Source of the DNA: Actinomycetota bacterium
Lineage (GTDB): Bacteria; Actinomycetota; Actinomycetes; Nanopelagicales; Nanopelagicaceae
Length of the DNA: 20,250 nucleotides
Assembly (NCBI GenBank): GCA_010032085.1
Contig: RGYL01000005.1
Coordinates: 1 to 20,250 of the forward strand
Reading direction: 5' to 3'
Shown: in pieces, positions 14,285-20,250 of the stretch
How the letters are laid out: each line of letters begins with the position of its first letter
Numbering within the stretch: the first letter of the stretch is position 1
Position numbers and translations under genes: made by a program
Notes under the pieces: generated by a model
The model's database searches: none
Told to the model about the DNA's origin: nothing
What the model saw: the letters and a program-made list of their open reading frames with translations, nothing else

Positions 14285-17200
14285 GTGGCAAAGGCAAACC
14301 TCTTTAGCGCTCTGCCAGAGCGGACTGGTCTTTATGACCCCGCTTTTGAGCATGATGCCTGTGGCGTTGCCATGGTTGCCACCTTAAATAAGAACGCCAC
14401 TCACGAAATTGTTGAGCAGGGTCTTGAGGCGCTGCGAAATCTAGATCATCGAGGTGCTTCCGGTGCAGAAGTAAATAGCGGGGATGGCGCCGGAATCATG
14501 ATCGGAATTCCCGATGAATTTTTTCGAAGTACTCTGAACTTCCAACTCCCTGAAGTGGGCAAGTATGCAGTTGGTATCGCCTTTATACCGAAGGAATTTC
14601 GAGAATTAAATCGACTTGAGATTTTAGCTAAGGAAGAGGGTCTACAAATCCTTGGCTGGCGCGAAGTTCCAATTAATTCGGCGAGCCTTGGAGCTACCGC
14701 GCTTTCAGTAATGCCAAATTTTCAGCAAGTTTTTCTTGCCGGTAGTGAAAATGAGAGTGGAATTCAACTAGATAGGAAAGCATTCTGTTTCCGCAAACGC
14801 GCCGAGCATGAATTACAGATTTATTTCTCCTCACTATCTTCGCAAACAATCGTCTATAAAGGCATGCTCACCACCCATCAATTATCAGAATTCTTTCCTG
14901 ACTTAAGAGAAGCGAAACTCACCTCAAGATTTGCGCTGGTCCACTCAAGGTTCTCAACCAATACATTCCCTTCTTGGCCACTTGCTCATCCTTATCGCTT
15001 CATCGCACATAACGGTGAAATCAATACCGTAAAGGGCAATCGCAATTGGATGGCTGCGCGCGAAGCGCTTCTCGAGAGTGATTTGATTCCGGGCGATTTG
15101 AAACGCTTATTTCCGATTGTTGATCCAAATGGCAGCGACTCGGCTTCCTTCGATGAGGTTCTAGAGCTCCTGTACCTTGGTGGCCGCACTTTGCCTCACG
15201 CAATTCTTATGATGATTCCGGAAGCGTGGGAGAACCATGAAACTATGTCGGAGCATCGCAAAGACTTTTATCGCTTCCATGCCTCATTAATGGAGCCATG
15301 GGATGGCCCTGCATGCATCACTTTCACAGATGGCAATCTCATCGGAGCAGTTTTGGATCGAAATGGGTTGCGTCCAAGCCGGTTCTGGATCACAGAAGAT
15401 GGATTAGTTGTACTAGCAAGTGAAGTGGGAGTTCTCGATATTCCACAAGAGCGAGTTCTGCGCAAAGGAAGATTGCAACCCGGAAAGATGTTCTTAGTTG
15501 ACTTAAATCAAGGCCGTGTTATCGAAGATGATGAAATCAAGGATGGACTAGCAACTGCTGCCCCTTATGGCGAGTGGCTTCACGCAGGAATGGTGAGATT
15601 AAAAGATATTCCGGCGCGTGAGCATATTTTTTATCCCCACTCCTCGGTTTTACGTAGACAGCGCGCATTTGGTTACACCGAAGAAGAATTACGAGTGATT
15701 ATCACCCCGATGGCGCAATCAGGAGCCGAACCCATTGGTTCTATGGGAACTGATACGCCGGTCGCAGTTCTCTCGGAGAAGCCCAGATTGTTATTTGATT
15801 ACTTCTCACAACTCTTTGCTCAAGTAACAAATCCACCCTTGGATGCAATTCGTGAAGAACTTGTAACTTCACTCGGCGGTTCAATCGGCCCAGAACATAA
15901 TTTGCTAGATCCCGGTCCCGCTTCTTGCCGGCAGATTTCCCTGGAGTTTCCCGTTCTAGATAACGATCAGTTAGCGAAGATTATCCATGTCAACGCTGAT
16001 GGAAATAATCCTGGTTTCTCGGCTCATGTAGTTAGAGGTCTCTTTCCGATTGCAGATGGCGGGGAGGGCTTGAAGGCAAGAATTGAGGAGATTCGTGCAG
16101 AAGTCTCTGAGGCAATCAAGAATGGCGCTCGGATAATTGTTCTCTCTGATCGTGATGGCGATGGCGAAAATGCGCCAATACCTTCTCTGCTACTTACTGC
16201 GGCAGTTCACCATCACTTGATTCGTGAAAAAACTCGAACCAAAGTGGGTCTCGTTGTAGAGACTGGCGAAGTTCGTGAAGTTCACCATGTAGCGCTACTA
16301 ATTGGTTATGGCGCTGCAGCAGTAAATCCTTATCTCGCAATGGAGTCAGCCGAAGATCTTGTCCTGCATGGAGTAATCACAAGTGTCACTGCCGAGAAGG
16401 CGGTCTACAACTTAATCAAAGCACTTGGCAAGGGCGTCTTAAAAGTTATGTCGAAAATGGGAATTTCGACTATCGCCTCCTATACCGGGGCCCAAGTCTT
16501 TGAAGCTCTTGGCCTATCCCAAGAATTAATTGATGAATATTTTGTTGGTACGACTTCAAGACTTGGTGGAGTGGGAATTGATGTGATTGCGGAAGAGACC
16601 ATAAAACGTCACCACATCGCTTACCCACCTGGCGGTGAGATTCCCAATACAAAGCGACTACCGATTGGTGGTGAATACCAATGGCGAAGAGAGGGCGAAC
16701 CTCATCTCTTTGATCCAGAAACTGTTTTTGCTCTACAACATGCGACTCGTTCGAAGCGTTATGACATATTCAAGCGCTACACCACACGCATTGATCAGCA
16801 AGCAGAAGCGCTTATGACGTTACGCGGACTTTTTACCTTTAAAGAAGGAGTTCGTCCACCTGTCCCCATTGAAGAGGTAGAACCAATCTCATCAATCGTT
16901 AAACGTTTCTCAACTGGCGCTATGTCTTACGGTTCGATTTCCGGTGAAGCCCATGAAACTCTTGCTATTGCTATGAATCGTCTTGGAGCAAAATCAAATA
17001 CCGGCGAAGGCGGCGAAGATCCCGAGCGATTTAAACCACTAGCAAATGGCGATTCAAAACGCTCCGCCATAAAGCAAGTTGCATCTGGACGCTTCGGTGT
17101 AACTAGCGAATACCTCGTAAATGCTGACGATCTCCAAATAAAGATGGCCCAGGGAGCAAAGCCCGGCGAAGGTGGACAACTTCCGGGAAATAAGGTTTAT

Positions 17201-18814
17201 CCGTGGATTGCCAAGACGCGCCACTCCACTCCGGGCGTTGGGTTGATCTCACCACCTCCGCATCATGATATTTATTCCATCGAGGATTTAGCGCAACTAA
17301 TCCATGATCTAAAAAACTCTAACCGAGATGCCCGTATACATGTAAAGCTTGTGGCACAAGTAGGTGTGGGAACTGTTGCAGCTGGTGTTTCCAAAGCGCA
17401 CGCCGATGTGGTTCTCATCTCCGGACACGATGGTGGTACTGGCGCTTCACCTCTCACGTCGTTAAAGCACGCTGGCGCCCCGTGGGAGTTGGGTCTGGCA
17501 GAAACGCAACAAACTTTGATTCTAAATGGATTGCGAGATCGCATAACTGTTCAAACTGATGGCCAGATGAAAACAGGTCGAGATGTAATCATCGCGGCAT
17601 TACTTGGCGCTGAAGAATATGGTTTTGCTACTGCGCCACTGGTCGTTTCAGGATGCGTAATGATGCGAGTCTGTCATCTAGACACTTGCCCAGTCGGAGT
17701 TGCAACGCAAAACCCAGAACTTAGAAAACGCTTCTCCGGTAAGCCCGAATTTGTGGAAACATTCTTTGAATACATTGCTGAAGAGGTGCGAGAGTGGCTA
17801 GCAACGCTAGGTTTTCGAACTCTAGATGAAGCAATTGGACAAGTTGAGATTCTCGATACGAGAAAAGCGGTTGAACATTGGAAGGCTTCTGGTCTAAACC
17901 TGGAGCCAATTCTCAAATACCCAGATGGAACTAAATATCCTGCCCGCAAGAAATCAGTTGAGCAGGATCACGGATTGGCGGGAGCACTTGATAATGAGCT
18001 TCTAAAGTTGGCTGCGCCCGCTCTTGTAAATGGCGAACATATTTCGATTTCACTTCCGATTCGAAATCGAAACAGAACTGTAGGAACAATTTTGGGCTCG
18101 GAAATCTCACGCCGCTATGGTGGTTTGGGTCTGCCCGAAGACACGATTGAAGTAACTCTGCATGGATCAGCCGGTCAATCACTAGGCGCCTTCATTCCAA
18201 AGGGATTAACGATTCGACTCTACGGCGATACAAATGACCATTTAGGTAAAGGTATTTCCGGCGGACGCGTCATTGTTAGGCCGGATGAGAAGGCCAAATT
18301 CGACTCAGATAAGAATGTAATTGCCGGAAATGTGGTCGGTTATGGCGCAACCGGTGGCGAAATTTTTGTCAGTGGAGTGGTGGGGGAGCGTTTCTGCGTG
18401 CGAAATTCTGGTGCAGTCGCAGTCGTTGAAGGAACCGGGGATCATGGCTGTGAGTACATGACTGGCGGAACCGTAGTTGTGCTCGGTAAGACTGGTAGAA
18501 ATTTTGCTGCTGGCATGTCGGGCGGTGTCGCTTACTTGTTAGATCTTGATCCCAAATTAGTAAATACTGAGATGGTTGATCTTCAACCATTAACTGATGA
18601 AGATAAGAGAAAACTAAATGAAATTATCTCCAAGTTCCATGCTGAGACCAGTTCTAAAGTTGCTGCGGGATTATTAAAGAATTGGGATCATTCCACAACA
18701 CGATTTACTCGAGTCATGCCACGCGACTACGCCCGCGTTCTTAACGTGATTGCTAACGCGGAGAAATCTGGCAAGCAAGTTGAACAAGCAATCATGGAGG
18801 TACTAAATGGCTGA
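14285..18814 (+). CDS. gltB: Glutamate synthase large (alpha) subunit
   Basis: Transfers the glutamine amide to 2-oxoglutarate, giving two glutamates; works with GltD, which feeds electrons from NADPH. The 1509-residue protein has all four domains. The N-terminal class II glutaminase begins at C26 (HDACGVAM), which should be exposed by removal of a 25-residue propeptide; HNGEINTVKGNRNW and FDEVLELL follow. A central domain spans about 470-780 (SDRDGDGENAPIPS). The FMN domain, about 860-1190, shows GAMSYGSISGEAHE, GEGGEDP, SGHDGGTGASP, and the 3Fe-4S cysteines C1124, C1130 and C1135 with the spacing of characterised enzymes. The C-terminal GXGXG beta-helix domain spans about 1255-1450. The start is GTG, the first codon that gives the family N-terminus. 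The end overlaps gltD by 8 nt. Confidence 0.98.
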   Translation: MAKANLFSALPERTGLYDPAFEHDACGVAMVATLNKNATHEIVEQGLEALRNLDHRGASGAEVNSGDGAGIMIGIPDEFFRSTLNFQLPEVGKYAVGIAFIPKEFRELNRLEILAKEEGLQILGWREVPINSASLGATALSVMPNFQQVFLAGSENESGIQLDRKAFCFRKRAEHELQIYFSSLSSQTIVYKGMLTTHQLSEFFPDLREAKLTSRFALVHSRFSTNTFPSWPLAHPYRFIAHNGEINTVKGNRNWMAAREALLESDLIPGDLKRLFPIVDPNGSDSASFDEVLELLYLGGRTLPHAILMMIPEAWENHETMSEHRKDFYRFHASLMEPWDGPACITFTDGNLIGAVLDRNGLRPSRFWITEDGLVVLASEVGVLDIPQERVLRKGRLQPGKMFLVDLNQGRVIEDDEIKDGLATAAPYGEWLHAGMVRLKDIPAREHIFYPHSSVLRRQRAFGYTEEELRVIITPMAQSGAEPIGSMGTDTPVAVLSEKPRLLFDYFSQLFAQVTNPPLDAIREELVTSLGGSIGPEHNLLDPGPASCRQISLEFPVLDNDQLAKIIHVNADGNNPGFSAHVVRGLFPIADGGEGLKARIEEIRAEVSEAIKNGARIIVLSDRDGDGENAPIPSLLLTAAVHHHLIREKTRTKVGLVVETGEVREVHHVALLIGYGAAAVNPYLAMESAEDLVLHGVITSVTAEKAVYNLIKALGKGVLKVMSKMGISTIASYTGAQVFEALGLSQELIDEYFVGTTSRLGGVGIDVIAEETIKRHHIAYPPGGEIPNTKRLPIGGEYQWRREGEPHLFDPETVFALQHATRSKRYDIFKRYTTRIDQQAEALMTLRGLFTFKEGVRPPVPIEEVEPISSIVKRFSTGAMSYGSISGEAHETLAIAMNRLGAKSNTGEGGEDPERFKPLANGDSKRSAIKQVASGRFGVTSEYLVNADDLQIKMAQGAKPGEGGQLPGNKVYPWIAKTRHSTPGVGLISPPPHHDIYSIEDLAQLIHDLKNSNRDARIHVKLVAQVGVGTVAAGVSKAHADVVLISGHDGGTGASPLTSLKHAGAPWELGLAETQQTLILNGLRDRITVQTDGQMKTGRDVIIAALLGAEEYGFATAPLVVSGCVMMRVCHLDTCPVGVATQNPELRKRFSGKPEFVETFFEYIAEEVREWLATLGFRTLDEAIGQVEILDTRKAVEHWKASGLNLEPILKYPDGTKYPARKKSVEQDHGLAGALDNELLKLAAPALVNGEHISISLPIRNRNRTVGTILGSEISRRYGGLGLPEDTIEVTLHGSAGQSLGAFIPKGLTIRLYGDTNDHLGKGISGGRVIVRPDEKAKFDSDKNVIAGNVVGYGATGGEIFVSGVVGERFCVRNSGAVAVVEGTGDHGCEYMTGGTVVVLGKTGRNFAAGMSGGVAYLLDLDPKLVNTEMVDLQPLTDEDKRKLNEIISKFHAETSSKVAAGLLKNWDHSTTRFTRVMPRDYARVLNVIANAEKSGKQVEQAIMEVLNG
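18796..18800 (+). promoter_or_regulatory. Ribosome binding site of gltD inside the gltB 3' end
   Basis: GGAGG at 18796-18800, 6 nt before the ATG at 18807, is the strongest Shine-Dalgarno in the window. It fixes the gltD start even though that start lies inside the gltB coding sequence (8-nt overlap). Confidence 0.75.
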
Positions 18815-20250
18815 TCCCAAAGGCTTCCTTAAGTTTGATCGCGAGACACCTAAGCGTCGTCCCGTGGATGTTCGAATCCGAGATTGGCGAGAGGTTTACG
18901 AGAACCAAGAATTCTCCTCACTCCAAAGACAAGCTGGACGTTGTATGGATTGTGGAATTCCGTTCTGTCACCAAGGTTGTCCGCTAGGAAATTTGATTCC
19001 TGAGTGGAATGATTTAATTTGGCGAAACGAAAAAGTAGATGCAATTGATCGACTTCATGCGACCAATAACTTCCCGGAATTCACCGGAAGACTCTGTCCA
19101 GCTCCCTGCGAGACTGCCTGTGTCTTGGGTATAAATCAGAACCCTGTCACAATTAAGCAGATTGAGTTGCGCACTATCGAAGAGGCTTTCCAAGCCGGAA
19201 ATGTGAAGCCGCTTCAACCCGATCGCATCACTGGAAAGACTGTCGCCGTAATTGGATCAGGCCCTGCTGGCTTAGCGGCAGCGCAGCAACTAACACGCGC
19301 CGGCCATACCGTGGTGGTTTACGAGCGGGCCGACAAGATCGGCGGACTACTTCGATATGGAATTCCAGAATTCAAAATGGAGAAATCAATTTTGGATCGA
19401 AGGTTAAACCAGATGCAACGCGAAGGAACTCGTTTTCGAGCCGGGGTAAATGTCGGGGTTGATCTGACTGCTCACGAATTGAAGATGCGCTATGACGCAG
19501 TTGTCCTTGCTCTCGGTTCGACGATTGCGCGTGAACTAAATATCCCGGGAAGGGAAGCGCGCGGTATTTATCAAGCGATGGAGTATTTGCCTTGGGGGAA
19601 TAAGCAAGCACTTGGAGAGCTATCTGAAGAACCGAAGATCAGTGCTAAAGGAAAGCATGTAATTATTTTGGGTGGCGGCGATACCGGAGCAGATTGTCTT
19701 GGTACTGCTATCCGACAAGGCGCTGCGAGCATTACTCAAATTGAGATTATGCCGCGTCCAACAGAAGAGCGTCCTGCAACTCAACCTTGGCCAACTTATC
19801 CGATGATCTATCGGGTAAGTAGCGCGCACGAAGAGGCGGGGGAGCGGATGTACTCAATCGCCACTCAAGAATTTATGACCGATAAAAGTGGAAACTTAAC
19901 GGGATTGAAGGTTATTGAGACTAAATTTGAGAATGGCAAATTCGAATCTATTGCGGGTTCTGAGAAAGTAATCCCTGCTGACATGGTTCTACTAGCCATG
20001 GGATTTGTTGGCCCGGAACAGAATAAATTAGTGAAAGATCTTGAATTGAAATTAGATGCGCGGGGCAATATTGATCGGGATGGCACATTTGCTACAAATA
20101 TTGAAAAAGTATTTGTTTGTGGCGATGCTGGACGTGGCCAATCGCTGATTGTCTGGGCTATCGCGGAAGGAAGAAGCGCAGCAGCTGCAGTCGATGAATA
20201 TCTGATGGGACGCACCCAACTTCCATCACCGATTACTCCGGATGCTCGAC
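18807..20250 (+). CDS. gltD: Glutamate synthase small (beta) subunit, truncated at the right window edge
   Basis: Flavoprotein that oxidises NADPH with FAD and passes electrons through 4Fe-4S clusters to GltB. The frame runs open to the window end with 481 codons and no stop; the family is about 480-490 residues, so only the last few codons are missing. Cluster cysteines are C46, C49, C54 and C58 (GRCMDCGIPFCHQGCPLG) and C97, C101 and C105 (GRLCPAPCETACVLG). The FAD-binding fold begins VAVIGSGPAGLAAA (GxGxxG at 150-155), and the NADPH-binding fold has HVIILGGGDTGADC (GGGDTG at 289-294). VFVCGDAGRGQSLIVWAIAEGR near the end is the second FAD contact motif. The ATG has a strong ribosome binding site. 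Confidence 0.97.
   Translation, partial: MADPKGFLKFDRETPKRRPVDVRIRDWREVYENQEFSSLQRQAGRCMDCGIPFCHQGCPLGNLIPEWNDLIWRNEKVDAIDRLHATNNFPEFTGRLCPAPCETACVLGINQNPVTIKQIELRTIEEAFQAGNVKPLQPDRITGKTVAVIGSGPAGLAAAQQLTRAGHTVVVYERADKIGGLLRYGIPEFKMEKSILDRRLNQMQREGTRFRAGVNVGVDLTAHELKMRYDAVVLALGSTIARELNIPGREARGIYQAMEYLPWGNKQALGELSEEPKISAKGKHVIILGGGDTGADCLGTAIRQGAASITQIEIMPRPTEERPATQPWPTYPMIYRVSSAHEEAGERMYSIATQEFMTDKSGNLTGLKVIETKFENGKFESIAGSEKVIPADMVLLAMGFVGPEQNKLVKDLELKLDARGNIDRDGTFATNIEKVFVCGDAGRGQSLIVWAIAEGRSAAAAVDEYLMGRTQLPSPITPDAR

Noticed and set aside
19865..20215. Antisense open frame (116 codons) opposite gltD
   Set aside because: gltD in this region keeps clear flavoprotein motifs on the + strand; the antisense frame is a shadow.

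Overview
The window looks like a contiguous chromosomal segment from a streamlined, moderate-GC actinobacterium. It is compatible with the freshwater acI lineage (order Nanopelagicales), but no rRNA or other marker is present to prove it. The case rests on four things seen here: the HisA homologue is the actinobacterial bifunctional PriA type, the DnaE and Lgt motifs are actinobacterial in style, the order his – trp – lgt – glt resembles that of high-GC actinobacteria, and genes are packed with 4-nt overlaps and almost no intergenic DNA. Every gene lies on the + strand. I see no mobile element, tRNA, rRNA, CRISPR array or prophage.

Layout. (1) Positions 2-2293: the C-terminal two thirds of DNA polymerase III alpha (dnaE), cut by the left edge. 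(2) Positions 2350-7553: hisD-hisC-hisB-hisH-priA(hisA)-hisF-hisI. (3) Positions 7563-11834: trpE-trpC-trpB-trpA, following hisI after only 9 nt, so his and trp genes probably form one long transcriptional unit ending at a hairpin with a T tract near 11842-11880. (4) Positions 11907-14175: a membrane-anchored DsbA-like thiol oxidoreductase, lgt (prolipoprotein diacylglyceryl transferase) and a VIT/CCC1-type metal transporter, coupled by 4-nt overlaps. (5) Positions 14285-20250: gltB and gltD, the two subunits of NADPH-type glutamate synthase; gltD is cut by the right edge close to its expected end.

How the genes work together. The his block supplies most steps of histidine synthesis; hisG and hisE are not here. 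The trp block lacks trpD, trpG and trpF. PriA, encoded in the his block, can supply the TrpF isomerase step, which gives a functional reason for joining the two blocks. HisH/HisF, TrpE (with an unseen TrpG) and GltBD all draw on glutamine amide nitrogen.

The main anomaly is hisD. Its two ends match the family well and all the zinc and catalytic residues are present, but about 70 residues of the N-terminal domain are missing in frame around position 2490. This is either a true deletion, possibly crippling histidine synthesis, or an assembly or strain artefact. I found no convincing previously undescribed system; the rest is well-conserved core metabolism.
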